The notes beneath the pieces were generated by a model, which ran no database searches, was not told the origin of the DNA, and worked only from the letters and a program-made list of their open reading frames with translations. The translations under genes and the position numbers were made by a program. Shown in pieces: positions 26,076 through 39,846 of a stretch of 64,000 nucleotides of DNA (positions are counted from its first letter, which is position 1; each line of letters opens with the position of its first letter). The stretch is from NCBI GenBank assembly GCA_964020085.1, contig CAXHUQ010000940.1, positions 1 through 64,000 of the forward strand. Direction: 5' to 3'. The stretch comes from Micromussa lordhowensis (lineage: Eukaryota > Cnidaria > Anthozoa > Scleractinia > Lobophylliidae).

Positions 26076-29005
26076 ACTCCCGGGGTCGGTCCGGGTCCAA
26101 ATGCGAAGTATCGGAGCTGCGCGAAATCTCCCACTATGCTAATCAGCCCGCAGATCCCCAGGCGTGGCCGGCTGGCTGACTCGTTAGCCGAGCTTGACGC
26201 GTGTTGCAACTTGGCAAACTAATGGCACCAAAGCACTCCTGGGGTGGGTCCGGGTCCAAATGCAAAGTTTCGGAGCTGCGCGACATCTCGCACTATGCTA
26301 ACCAGGCCGTTTGCTAATTAGCCGAACTTTGCGCGCGTCGCAACTTTGCAAACTAATACCACCAAAGCACTCCCGGGGTCGGTCCGGGTCCAAATGCGAA
26401 GTATCGAAGCTGCGCGAAATCTCCCACTATGCTAATCAGCCCGCAGATCCCCAGGCGTGGCCGGCTGGCTGACTCGTTAGCCGAGCTTGACGCGTGTCGC
26501 AACTTGGCAAACTAATGGCACCAAAGCACTCCTGGGGTGGGTCCGGGTCCACATGCAAAGTTTCGGAGCTGCGCGACATCTCGCACTATGCTAACCAGCC
26601 CGTTTGCTAATTAGCCGAACTTTGCGCGCGTCGCAACTTTGCAAACTAATACCACCAAAGCACTCCCGGGGTCGGTCCGGGTCCAAATGCGAAGTATCGG
26701 AGCTGCGCGAAATCTCCCACTATGCTAATCAGCCCGCAGATCCCCAGGCGTGGCCGGCTGGCTGACTCGTTAGCCGAGCTTGACGCGTGTTGCAACTTGG
26801 CAAACTAATGGCACCAAAGCACTCCTGGGGTGGGTCCGGGTCCACATGCAAAGTTTCGGAGCTGCGCGACATCTCGCACTATGCTAACCAGCCCGTTTGC
26901 TAATTAGCCGAACTTTGCGCGCGTCGCAACTTTGCAAACTAATACCACCAAAGCACTCCCGGGGTCGGTCCGGGTCCAAATGCGAAGTATCGGAGCTGCG
27001 CGAAATCTCCCACTATGCTAATCAGCCCGCAGATCCCCAGGCGTGGCCGGCTGGCTGACTCGTTAGCCGAGCTTGACGCGTGTCGCAACTTGGCAAACTA
27101 ATGGCACCAAAGCACTCCTGGGGTGGGTCCGGGTCCACATGCAAAGTTTCGGAGCTGCGCTACATCTCGGACTATGCTAACCAGCCCGTTTGCTAATTAC
27201 CCGAACTTTGCGCGCGTCGCAACTTTGCAAACTAATACCACCAAAGCACTCCCGGGGTCGGTCCGGGTCCAAATGCGAAGTATCGGAGCTGCGCGAAATC
27301 TCCCACTATGCTAATCAGCCCGCAGATCCCCAGGCGTGGCCGGCTGGCTGACTCGTTAGCCGAGCTTGACGCGTGTCGCAACTTGGCAAACTAATGGCAC
27401 CAAAGCACTCCTGGGGTGGGTCCGGGTCCACATGCAAAGTTTCGGAGCTGCGCGACATCTCGCACTATGCTAACCAGCCCGTTTGCTAATTAGCCGAACT
27501 TTGCGCGCGTCGCAACTTTGCAAACTAATACCACCAAAGCACTCCCGGGGTCGGTCCGGGTCCAAATGCGAAGTATCGGAGCTGCGCGAAATCTCCCACT
27601 ATGCTAATCAGCCCGCAGATCCCCAGGCGTGGCCGGCTGGCTGACTCGTTAGCCGAGCTTGACGCGTGTCGCAACTTGGCAAACTAATGGCACCAAAGCA
27701 CTCCTGGGGTGGGTCCGGGTCCACATGCAAAGTTTCGGAGCTGCGCGACATCTCGCACTATGCTAACCAGCCCGTTTGCTAATTAGCCGAACTTTGCGCG
27801 CGTCGCAACTTTGCAAACTAATACCACCAAAGCACTCCCGGGGTCGGTCCGGGTCCAAATGCGAAGTATCGGAGCTGCGCGAAATCTCCCACTATGCTAA
27901 TCAGCCCGCAGATCCCCAGGCGTGGCCGGCTGGCTGACTCGTTAGCCGAGCTTGACGCGTGTCGCAACTTGGCAAACTAATGGCACCAAAGCACTCCTGG
28001 GGTGGGTCCGGGTCCACATGCAAAGTTTCGGAGCTGCGCGACATCTCGCACTATGCTAACCAGCCCGTTTGCTAATTAGCCGAACTTTGCGCGCGTCGCA
28101 ACTTTGCAAACTAATACCACCAAAGCACTCCCGGGGTCGGTCCGGGTCCAAATGCGAAGTATCGGAGCTGCGCGAAATCTCCCACTATGCTAATCAGCCC
28201 GCAGATCCCCAGGCGTGGCCGGCTGGCTGACTCGTTAGCCAAGCTTGACGCGTGTCGCAACTTGGCAAACTAATGGCACCAAAGCACTCCTGGGGTGGGT
28301 CCGGGTCCACATGCAAAGTTTCGGAGCTGCGCGACATCTCGCACTATGCTAACCAGCCCGTTTGCTAATTAGCCGAACTTTGCGCGCGTCGCAACTTTGC
28401 AAACTAATACCACCAAAGCACTCCCGGGGTCGGTCCGGGTCCAAATCCGAAGTATCGGAGCTGCGCGAAATCTCCCACTATGCTAATCAGCCCGCAGATC
28501 CCCAGGCGTGGCCGGCTGGCTGACTCGTTAGCCGAGCTTGACGCGTGTCGCAACTTGGCAAACTAATGGCACCAAAGCACTCCTGGGGTGGGTCCGGGTC
28601 CACATGCAAAGTTTCGGAGCTGCGCGACATCTCGCACTATGCTAACCAGCCCGTTTGCTAATTAGCCGAACTTTGCGCGCGTCGCAACTTTGCAAACTAA
28701 TACCACCAGAGCACTCCCGGGGTCGGTCCGGGTCCAAATGCGAAGTATCGGAGCTGCGTGAAATCTCCCACTATGCTAATCAGCCCGCAGATCCCCAGGC
28801 GTGGCCGGCTGGCTGACTCGTTAGCCGAGCTTGACGCGTGTCGCAACTTGGCAAACTAATGGCACCAAAGCACTCCTGGGGTGGGTCCGGGTCCACATGC
28901 AAAGTTTCGGAGCTGCGCGACATCTCGCACTATGCTAACCAGCCCGTTTGCTAATTAGCCGAACTTTGCGCGCGTCGCAACTTTGCAAACTAATACCACC
29001 AAAGC
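26076..29005 (+). repeat. Middle copy of the V / TATCGAAGC / ATCCGAAG block
   Basis: This reproduces the marker order of 21389-23146: V dimer (26076), TATCGAAGC (26402), CGCGTGTTGC (26784), AAATCCGAAG (28443), CCAGAGCAC (28709) and GCGTGAAATC (near 28755). The first three are 16 dimers from their left-copy partners (4,687 bp, that is 16 x 293 minus the 25290 deletion). The last ones are 5,859 bp away, so four dimers were gained in between. One dimer in the inserted part has an unusual B (TACATCTCGG, TAATTACCC near 27161-27201). Confidence 0.8.
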
Positions 29006-31630
29006 ACTCCCGGGGTCGGTCCGGGTCCAAATGCGAAGTATCGGAGCTGCGCGAAATCTCCCACTATGCTAATCAGCCCGCAGATCCCCAGGCGTGGCCG
29101 GCTGGCTGACTCGTTAGCCGAGCTTGACGCGTGTCGCAACTTGGCAAACTAATGGCACCAAAGCACTCCTGGGGTGGGTCCGGGTCCACATGCAAAGTTT
29201 CGGAGCTGCGCGACATCTCGCACTATGCTAACCAGCCCGTTTGCTAATTAGCCGAACTTTGCGCGCGTCGCAACTTTGCAAACTAATACCACCAAAGCAC
29301 TCCCGGGGTCGGTCCGGGTCCAAATGCGAAGTATCGGAGCTGCGCGAAATCTCCCACTATGCTAATCAGCCCGCAGATCCCCAGGCGTGGCCGGCTGGCT
29401 GACTCGTTAGCCGAGCTTGACGCGTGTCGCAACTTGGCAAACTAATGGCACCAAAGCACTCCTGGGGTGGGTCCGGGTCCACATGCAAAGTTTCGGAGCT
29501 GCGCGACATCTCGCACTATGCTAACCAGCCCGTTTGCTAATTAGCCGAACTTTGCGCGCGTCGCAACTTTGCAAACTAATACCACCAAAGCACTCCCGGG
29601 GTCGGTCCGGGTCCAAATGCGAAGTATCGGAGCTGCGCGAAATCTCCCACTATGCTAATCAGCCCGCAGATCCCCAGGCGTGGCCGGCTGGCTGACTCGT
29701 TAGCCGAGCTTGACGCGTGTCGCAACTTGGCAAACTAATGGCACCAAAGCACTCCTGGGGTGGGTCCGGGTCCACATGCAAAGTTTCGGAGCTGCGCGAC
29801 ATCTCGCACTATGCTAACCAGCCCGTTTGCTAATTAGCCGAACTTTGCGCGCGTCGCAACTTTGCAAACTAATACCACCAAAGCACTCCCGGGGTCGGTC
29901 CGGGTCCAAATGCGAAGTATCGGAGCTGCGCGAAATCTCCCACTATGCTAATCAGCCCGCAGATCCCCAGGCGTGGCCGGCTGGCTGACTCGTTAGCCGA
30001 GCTTGACGCGTGTCGCAACTTGGCAAACTAATGGCACCAAAGCACTCCTGGGGTGGGTCCGGGTCCACATGCAAAGTTTCGGAGCTGCGCGACATCTCGC
30101 ACTATGCTAACCAGCCCGTTTGTTAATTAGCCGAACTTTGCGCGCGTCGCAACTTTGCAAACTAATACCACCAAAGCACTCCCGGGGTCGGTCCGGGTCC
30201 AAATGCGAAGTATCGGAGCTGCGCGAAATCTCCCACTATGCTAATCAGCCCGCAGATCCCCAGGCGTGGCCGGCTGGCTGACTCGTTAGCCGAGCTTGAC
30301 GCGTGTCGCAACTTGGCAAACTAATGGCACCAAAGCACTCCTGGGGTGGGTCCGGGTCCACATGCAAAGTTTCAAAGCTGCGCTACATCTCGCACTATGC
30401 TAACCAGCCCGTTTGCTAATTAGCCGAACTTTGCGCGCGTCGCAACTTTGCAAACTAATACCACCAAAGCACTCCCGGGGTCGGTCCGGGTCCAAATGCG
30501 AAGTATCGGAGCTGCGCGAAATCTCCCACTATGCTAATCAGCCCGCAGATCCCCAGGCATGGCCGGCTGGCTGACTCGTTAGCCGAGCTTGACGCGTGTC
30601 GCAACTTGGCAAACTAATGGCACCAAAGCACTCCTGGGGTGGGTCCGGGTCCACATGCAAAGTTTCGGAGCTGCGCGACATCTCGCACTATGCTAACCAG
30701 CCCGTTTGCTAATTAGCCGAACTTTGCGCGCGTCGCAACTTTGCAAACTAATACCACCAAAGCACTCCCGGGGTCGGTCCGGGTCCAAATGCGAAGTATC
30801 GGAGCTGCGCGAAATCTCCCACTATGCTAATCAGCCCGCAGATCCCCAGGCGTGGCCGGCTGGCTGACTCGTTAGCCGAGCTTGACGCGTGTCGCAACTT
30901 GGCAAACTAATGGCACCAAAGCACTCCTGGGGTGGGTCCGGGTCCACATGCAAAGTTTCGGAGCTGCGCGACATCTCGCACTATGCTAACCAGCCCGTTT
31001 GCTAATTAGCCGAACTTTGCGCGCGTCGCAACTTTGCAAACTAATACCACCAAAGCACTCCCGGGGTCGGTCCGGGTCCAAATGCGAAGTATCGGAGCTG
31101 CGCGAAATCTCCCACTATGCTAATCAGCCCGCAGATCCCCAGGCGTGGCCGGCTGGCTGACTCGTTAGCCGAGCTTGACGCGTGTCGCAACTTGGCAAAC
31201 TAATGGCACCAAAGCACTCCTGGGGTGGGTCCGGGTCCACATGCAAAGTTTCGGAGCTGCGCGACATCTCGCACTATGCTAACCAGCCCGTTTGCTAATT
31301 AGCCGAACTTTGCGCGCGTCGCAACTTTGCAAACTAATACCACCAAAGCACTCCCGGGGTCGGTCCGGGTCCAAATGCGAAGTATCGGAGCTGCGCGAAA
31401 TCTCCCACTATGCTAATCAGCCCGCAGATCCCCAGGCGTGGCCGGCTGGCTGACTCGTTAGCCGAGCTTGACGCGTGTCGCAACTTGGCAAACTAATGGC
31501 ACCAAAGCACTCCTGGGGTGGGTCCGGGTCCACATGCAAAGTTTCGGAGCTGCGCGACATCTCGCACTATGCTAACCAGCCCGTTTGCTAATTAGCCGAA
31601 CTTTGCGCGCGTCGCAACTTTGCAAACTAA

Positions 31631-34600
31631 TACCACAAAACCCCTCCCGGGGTCGGTCCGGGTCCAAATGCGAAGTATCGGAGCTGCGCGAAATCTCCCA
31701 CTATGCTAATCAGCCCGCAGATCCCCAGGCGTGGCCGGCTGGCTGACTCGTTAGCCGAGCTTGACGTGTGTCGCAACTTGGCAAACTAATGGCACCAAAG
31801 CACTCCTGGGGTGGGTCCGGGTCCACATGGAAAGTTTCGGAGCTGCGCGACATCTCGCACTATGCTAACCAGCCCGTTTGCTAATTAGCCGAACTTTGCG
31901 CGCGTCGCAACTTTGCAAACTAATACCACCAAAGCACTCCCGGGGTCGGTCCGGGTCCAAATGCGAAGTATCGGAGCTGCGCGAAATCTCCCACTATGCT
32001 AATCAGCCCGCAGATCCCCAGGCGTGGCCGGCTGGCTGACTCGTTAGCCGAGCTTGACGCGTGTCGCAACTTGGCAAACTAATGGCACCAAAGCACTCCT
32101 GGGGTGGGTCCGGGTCCACATGCAAAGTTTCGGAGCTGCGCGACATCTCGCACTATGCTAACCAGCCCGTTTGCTAATTAGCCGAACTTTGCGCGCGTCG
32201 CAACTTTGCAAACTAATACCACCAAAGCACTCCCGGGGTCGGTCCGGGTCCAAATGCGAAGTATCGGAGCTGCGCGAAATCTCCCACTATGCTAATCAGC
32301 CCGCAGATCCCCAGGCGTGGCCGGCTGGCTGACTCGTTAGCCGAGCTTGACGCGTGTCGCAACTTGGCAAACTAATGGCACCAAAGCACTCCTGGGGTGG
32401 GTCCGGGTCCACATGCAAAGTTTCGGAGCTGCGCGACATCTCGCACTATGCTAACCAGCCCGTTTGCTAATTAGCCGAACTTTGCGCGCGTCGCAACTTT
32501 GCAAACTAATACCACCAAAGCACTCCCGGGGTCGGTCCGGGTCCAAATGCGAAGTATCGGAGCTGCGCGAAATCTCCCACTATGCTAATCAGCCCGCAGA
32601 TCCCCAGGCGTGGCCGGCTGGCTGACTCGTTAGCCGAGCTTGACGCGTGTCGCAACTTGGCAAACTAATGGCACCAAAGCACTCCTGGGGTGGGTCCGGG
32701 TCCACATGCAAAGTTTCGGAGCTGCGCGACATCTCGCACTATGCTAACCAGCCCGTTTGCTAATTAGCCGAACTTTGCGCGCGTCGCAACTTTGCAAACT
32801 AATACCACAAAACCCCTCCCGGGGTCGGTCCGGGTCCAAATGCGAAGTATCGGAGCTGCGCGAAATCTCCCACTATGCTAATCAGCCCGCAGATCCCCAG
32901 GCGTGGCCGGCTGGCTGACTCGTTAGCCGAGCTTGACGTGTGTCGCAACTTGGCAAACTAATGGCACCAAAGCACTCCTGGGGTGGGTCCGGGTCCACAT
33001 GCAAAGTTTCGGAGCTGCGCGACATCTCGCACTATGCTAACCAGCCCGTTTGCTAATTAGCCGAACTTTGCGCGCGTCGCAACTTTGCAAACTAATACCA
33101 CCAAAGCACTCCCGGGGTCGGTCCTGGTCCAAATGCGAAGTATCGGAGCTGCGCGAAATCTCCCACTATGCTAATCAGCCCGCAGATCCCCAGGCGTGGC
33201 CGGCTGGCTGACTCGTTAGCCGAGCTTGACGTGTGTCGCAACTTGGCAAACTAATGGCACCAAAGCACTCCTGGGGTGGGTCCGGGTCCACATGCAAAGT
33301 TTCGGAGCTGCGCGACATCTCGCACTATGCTAACCAGCCCGTTTGCTAATTAGCCGAACTTTGCGCGCGTCGCAACTTTGCAAACTAATACCACGAGAGC
33401 ACTCCCGGGGTCGGTCCTGGTCCAAATGCGAAGTATCGGAGCTGCGCGAAATCTCCCACTATGCTAATCAGCCCGCAGATCCCCAGGCGTGGCCGGCTGG
33501 CTGACTCGTTAGCCGAGCTTGACGCGTGTCGCAACTTGGCAAACTAATGGCACCAAAGCACTCCTGGGGTGGGTCCGGGTCCACATGCAAAGTTTCGGAG
33601 CTGCGCGACATCTCGCACTATGCTAACCAGCCCGTTTGCTAATTAGCCGAACTTTGCGCGCGTCGCAACTTTGCAAACTAATACCACCAAAGCACTCCCG
33701 GGGTCGGTCCGGGTCCAAATGCGAAGTATCGGAGCTGCGCGAAATCTCCCACTATGCTAATCAGCCCGCAGATCCCCAGGCGTGGCCGGCTGGCTGACTC
33801 GTTAGCCGAGCTTGACGCGTGTCGCAACTTGGCAAACTAATGGCACCAAAGCACTCCTGGGGTGAATCCGGGTCCACATGCAAAGTTTCGGAGCTGCGCG
33901 ACATCTCGCACTATGCTAACCAGCCCGTTTGCTAATTAGCCGAACTTTGCGCGCGTCGCAACTTTGCAAACTAATACCACCAAAGCACTCCCGGGGTCGG
34001 TCCGGGTCCAAATGCGAAGTATCGGAGCTGCGCGAAATCTCCCACTATGCTAATCAGCCCGCAGATCCCCAGGCGTGGCCGGCTGGCTGACTCGTTAGCC
34101 GAGCTTGACGTGTGTCGCAACTTGGCAAACTAATGGCACCAAAGCACTCCTGGGGTGGGTCCGGGTCCACATGCAAAGTTTCGGAGCTGCGCGACATCTC
34201 GCACTATGCTAACCAGCCCGTTTGCTAATTAGCCGAACTTTGCGCGCGTCGCAACTTTGCAAACTAATACCACCAAAGCACTCCCGGGGTCGGTCCTGGT
34301 CCAAATGCGAAGTATCGGAGCTGCGCGAAATCTCCCACTATGCTAATCAGCCCGCAGATCCCCAGGCGTGGCCGGCTGGCTGACTCGTTAGCCGAGCTTG
34401 ACGCGTGTCGCAACTTGGCAAACTAATGGCACCAAAGCACTCCTGGGGTGGGTCCGGGTCCACATGCAAAGTTTCGGAGCTGCGCGACATCTCGCACTAT
34501 GCTAACCAGCCCGTTTGCTAATTAGCCGAACTTTGCGCGCGTCGCAACTTTGCAAACTAATACCACCAAAGCACTCCCGGGGTCGGTCCGGGTCCAAATG

Positions 34601-36338
34601 CGAAGTATCGGAGCTGCGCGAAATCTCCCACTATGCTAATCAGCCCGCAGATCCCCAGGCGTGGCCGGCTGGCTGACTCGTTAGCCGAGCTTGACGCGTG
34701 TCGCAACTTGGCAAACTAATGGCACCAAAGCACTCCTGGGGTGGGTCCGGGTCCACATGCAAAGTTTCGGAGCTGCGCGACATCTCGCACTATGCTAACC
34801 AGCCCGTTTGCTAATTAGCCGAACTTTGCGCGCGTCGCAACTTTGCAAACTAATACCACCAAAGCACTCCCGGGGTCGGTCCGGGTCCAAATGCGAAGTA
34901 TCGGAGCTGCGCGAAATCTCCCACTATGCTAATCAGCCCGCAGATCCCCAGGCGTGGCCGGCTGGCTGACTCGTTAGCCGAGCTTGACGCGTGTCGCAAC
35001 TTGGCAAACTAATGGCACCAAAGCACTCCTGGGGTGGGTCCGGGTCCACATGCAAAGTTTCGGAGCTGCGCGACATCTCGCACTATGCTAACCAGCCCGT
35101 TTGCTAATTAGCCGAACTTTGCGCGCGTCGCAACTTTGCAAACTAATACCACCAAAGCACTCCCGGGGTCGGTCCGGGTCCAAATGCGAAGTATCGGAGC
35201 TGCGCGAAATCTCCCACTATGCTAATCAGCCCGCAGATCCCCAGGCGTGGCCGGCTGGCTGACTCGTTAGCCGAGCTTGACGCGTGTCGCAACTTGGCAA
35301 ACTAATGGCACCAAAGCACTCCTGGGGTGGGTCCGGGTCCACATGCAAAGTTTCGGACCTGCGCGACATCTCGCACTATGCTAACCAGCCCGTTTGATAA
35401 TTAGCCGAACTTTGCGCGCGTCGCAACTTTGCAAACTAATACCACCAAAGCACTCCCGGGGTCGGTCCGGGTCCAAATGCGAAGTATCGGAGCTGCGCGA
35501 AATCTCCCACTATGCTAATCAGCCCGCAGATCCCCAGGCGTGGCCGGCTGGCTGACTCGTTAGCCGAGCTTGACGCGTGTCGCAACTTGGCAAACTAATG
35601 GCACCAAAGCACTCCTGGGGTGGGTCCGGGTCCACATGCAAAGTTTCGGAGCTGCGCGACATCTCGCACTATGCTAACCAGCCCGTTTGCTAATTAGCCG
35701 AACTTTGCGCGCGTCGCAACTTTGCAAACTAATACCACCAAAGCACTCCCGGGGTCGGTCCGGGTCCAAATGCGAAGTATCGGAGCTGCGCGAAATCTCC
35801 CACTATGCTAATCAGCCCGCAGATCCCCAGGCATGGCCGGCTGGCTGACTCGTTAGCCGAGCTTGACGCGTGTCGCAACTTGGCAAACTAATGGCACCAA
35901 AGCACTCCTGGGGTGGGTCCGGGTCCACATGCAAAGTTTCGGAGCTGCGCGACATCTCGCACTATGCTAACCAGCCCGTTTGCTAATTAGCCGAACTTTG
36001 CGCGCGTCGCAACTTTGCAAACTAATACCACCAAAGCACTCCCGGGGTCGGTCCGGGTCCAAATGCGAAGTATCGGAGCTGCGCGAAATCTCCCACTATG
36101 CTAATCAGCCCGCAGATCCCCAGGCGTGGCCGGCTGGCTGACTCGTTAGCCGAGCTTGACGCGTGTCGCAACTTGGCAAACTAATGGCACCAAAGCACTC
36201 CTGGGGTGGGTCCGGGTCCACATGCAAAGTTTCGGAGCTGCGCGACATCTCGCACTATGCTAACCAGCCCGTTTGCTAATTAGCCGAACTTTGCGCGCGT
36301 CGCAACTTTGCAAACTAATACCACAAAACCCCTCCCGG
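31631..36338 (+). repeat. B/A junction variant CACAAAACCCC, three copies
   Basis: The usual ACCACCAAAGCACTCC at the B-to-A boundary reads ACCACAAAACCCCTCC at 31631, 32803 and 36319. Three substitutions are linked, so all copies share an origin. The spacings are exactly 1,172 bp (four dimers) and 3,516 bp (12 dimers). Confidence 0.85.
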
Positions 36339-39260
36339 GGTCGGTCCGGGTCCAAATGCGAAGTATCGGAGCTGCGCGAAATCTCCCACTATGCTAATCA
36401 GCCCGCAGATCCCCAGGCGTGGCCGGCTGGCTGACTCGTTAGCCGAGCTTGACGCGTGTCGCAACTTGGCAAACTAATGGCACCAAAGCACTCCTGGGGT
36501 GGGTCCGGGTCCACATGCAAAGTTTCGGAGCTGCGCGACATCTCGCACTATGCTAACCAGCCCGTTTGCTAATTAGCCGAACTTTGCGCGCGTCGCAACT
36601 TTGCAAACTAATACCACCAAAGCACTCCCGGGGTCGGTCCGGGTCCAAATGCGAAGTATCGGAGCTGCGCGAAATCTCCCACTATGCTAATCAGCCCGCA
36701 GATCCCCAGGCGTGGCCGGCTGGCTGACTCGTTAGCCGAGCTTGACGTGTGTCGCAACTTGGCAAACTAATGGCACCAAAGCACTCCTGGGGTGGGTCCG
36801 GGTCCACATGCAAAGTTTCGGAGCTGCGCGACATCTCGCACTATGCTAACCAGCCCGTTTGCTAATTAGCCGAACTTTGCGCGCGTCGCAACTTTGCAAA
36901 CTAATACCACCAAAGCACTCCCGGGGTCGGTCCTGGTCCAAATGCGAAGTATCGGAGCTGCGCGAAATCTCCCACTATGCTAATCAGCCCGCAGATCCCC
37001 AGGCGTGGCCTGCTGGCTGACTCGTTAGCCGAGCTTGAGGCGTGTCGCAACTTGGCAAACTAATGGCACCAAAGCACTCCTGGGGTGGGTCCGGGTCCAC
37101 ATGCAAAGTTTCGGAGCTGCGCGACATCTCGCACTATGCTAACCAGCCCATTTGCTAATTAGCCGAACTTTGCGCGCGTCGCAACTTTGCAAACTAATAC
37201 CACCAAAGCACTCCCGGGGTCGGTCCGGGTCCAAATGCGAAGTATCGGAGCTGCGCGAAATCTCCCACTATGCTAATCAGCCCGCAGATCCCCAGGCGTG
37301 GCCGGCTGGCTGACTCGTTAGCCGAGCTTGACGCGTGTCGCAACTTGGCAAACTAATGGCACCAAAGCACTCCTGGGGTGGGTCCGGGTCCACATGCAAA
37401 GTTTCGGAGCTGCGCGACATCTCGCACTATGCTAACCAGCCCGTTTGCTAATTAGCCGAACTTTGCGCGCGTCGCAACTTTGCAAACTAATACCACCAAA
37501 GCACTCCCGGGGTCGGTCCGGGTCCAAATGCGAAGTATCGGAGCTGCGCGAAATCTCCCACTATGCTAATCAGCCCGCAGATCCCCAGGCGTGGCCGGCT
37601 GGCTGACTCGTTAGCCGAGCTTGACGCGTGTCGCAACTTGGCAAACTAATGGCACCAAAGCACTCCTGGGGTGGGTCCGGATCCACATGCAAAGTTTCGG
37701 ACCTGCGCGACATCTCGCACTATGCTAACCAGCCCGTTTGATAATTAGCCGAACTTTGCGCGCGTCGCAACTTTGCAAACTAATACCACCAAAGCACTCC
37801 CGGGGTCGGTCCGGGTCCAAATGCGAAGTATCGGAGCTGCGCGAAATCTCTTACTATGCTAATCAGCCCGCAGATCCCCAGGCGTGGCCGGCTGGCTGAC
37901 TCGTTAGCCGAGCTTGACGCGTGTCGCAACTTGGCAAACTAATGGCACCAAAGCACTCCTGGGGTGGGTCCGGGTCCACATGCAAAGTTTCGGAGCTGCG
38001 CGACATCTCGCACTATGCTAACCAGCCTGTTTGCTAATTAGCCGAACTTTGCGCGCGTCGCAACTTTGCAAACTAATACCACCAAAGCACTCCCGGGGTC
38101 GGTCCGGGTCCAAATGCGAAGTATCGGAGCTGCGCGAAATCTCCCACTATGCTAATCAGCCCGCAGATCCCCAGGCGTGGCCGGCTGGCTGACTCGTTAG
38201 CCGAGCTTGACGCGTGTCGCAACTTGGCAAACTAATGGCACCAAAGCACTCCTGGGGTGGGTCCGGGTCCACATGCAAAGTTTCGGAGCTGCGCGACATC
38301 TCGCACTATGCTAACCAGCCCGTTTGCTAATTAGCCGAACTTTGCGCGCGTCGCAACTTTGCAAACTAATACCACCAAAGCACTCCCGGGGTCGGTCCGG
38401 GTCCAAATGCGAAGTATCGGAGCTGCGCGAAATCTCCCACTATGCTAATCAGCCCGCAGATCCCCAGGCGTGGCCGGCTGGCTGACTCGTTAGCCGAGCT
38501 TGACGCGTGTCGCAACTTGGCAAACTAATGGCACCAAAGCACTCCTGGGGTGGGTCCGGGTCCACATGCAAAGTTTCGGAGCTGCGCGACATCTCGCACT
38601 ATGCTAACCAGCCCGTTTGCTAATTAGCCGAACTTTGCGCGCGTCGCAACTTTGCAAACTAATACCACCAAAGCACTCCCGGGGTCGGTCCGGGTCCAAA
38701 TGCGAAGTATCGGAGCTGCGCGAAATCTCCCACTATGCTAATCAGCCCGCAGATCCCCAGGCGTGGCCGGCTGGCTGACTCGTTAGCCGAGCTTGACGCG
38801 TGTTGCAACTTGGCAAACTAATGGCACCAAAGCACTCCTGGGGTGGGTCCGGGTCCACATGCAAAGTTTCGGAGCTGCGCGACATCTCGCACTATGCTAA
38901 CCAGCCCGTTTGCTAATTAGCCGAACTTTGCGCGCGTCGCAACTTTGCAAACTAATACCACCAAAGCACTCCCGGGGTCGGTCCGGGTCCAAATGCGAAG
39001 TATCGGAGCTGCGCGAAATCTCCCACTATGCTAATCAGCCCGCAGATCCCCAGGCGTGGCCGGCTGGCTGACTCGTTAGCCGAGCTTGACGCGTGTCGCA
39101 ACTTGGCAAACTAATGGCACCAAAGCACTCCTGGGGTGGGTCCGGGTCCACATGCAAAGTTTCGGACCTGCGCGACATCTCGCACTATGCTAACCAGCCC
39201 GTTTGATAATTAGCCGAACTTTGCGCGCGTCGCAACTTTGCAAACTAATACCACCAAAGC
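35159..39260 (+). repeat. Variant dimer CGGACCTG / TTTGATAATT, three copies
   Basis: In B, TTTCGGACCTG (consensus GGAGCTG) is linked with GTTTGATAATT (consensus TTTGCTAATT) in the dimers starting at 35159, 37503 and 38968. The spacings are 2,344 bp (eight dimers) and 1,465 bp (five dimers). The TTTGATAATT change alone also occurs near 25728. It destroys the B palindrome and creates an extra in-frame stop. Confidence 0.8.
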
Positions 39261-39846
39261 ACTCCCGGGGTCGGTCCGGGTCCAAATGCGAAGTATCGGA
39301 GCTGCGCGAAATCTCCCACTATGCTAATCAGCCCGCAGATCCCCAGGCGTGGCCGGCTGGCTGACTCGTTAGCCGAGCTTGACGCGTGTCGCAACTTGGC
39401 AAACTAATGGCACCAAAGCACTCCTGGGGTGGGTCCGGGTCCACATGCAAAGTTTCGGAGCTGCGCGACATCTCGCACTATGCTAACCAGCCCGTTTGCT
39501 AATTAGCCGAACTTTGCGCGCGTCGCAACTTTGCAAACTAATACCACCAAAGCACTCCCGGGGTCGGTCCGGGTCCAAATGCGAAGTATCGGAGCTGCGC
39601 GAAATCTCCCACTATGCTAATCAGCCCGCAGATCCCCAGGCGTGGCCGGCTGGCTGACTCGTTAGCCGAGCTTGACGCGTGTCGCAACTTGGCAAACTAA
39701 TGGCACCAAAGCACTCCTGGGGTGGGTCCGGGTCCACATGCAAAGTTTCGGAGCTGCGCGACATCTCGCACTATGCTAACCAGCCCGTTTGCTAATTAGC
39801 CGAACTTTGCGCGCGTCGCAACTTTGCAAACTAATACCACCAAAGC

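Larger units (their letters stand above)
24319..37209 (+). repeat. Recurring linked pair: GACGTG dimer then GTCCTGG dimer
   Basis: A dimer with GACGTG in A is immediately followed by a dimer with GTCCTGGTCC in A at five places. The first members start at 24319, 32815, 33108, 33987 and 36624. The repeated adjacency of two independent substitutions indicates copying of a two-dimer block rather than recurrent mutation. At 33108 the same dimer carries both marks, as expected if overlapping copies recombined. A GACGTG dimer at 31643 lacks the follower. Confidence 0.75.
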
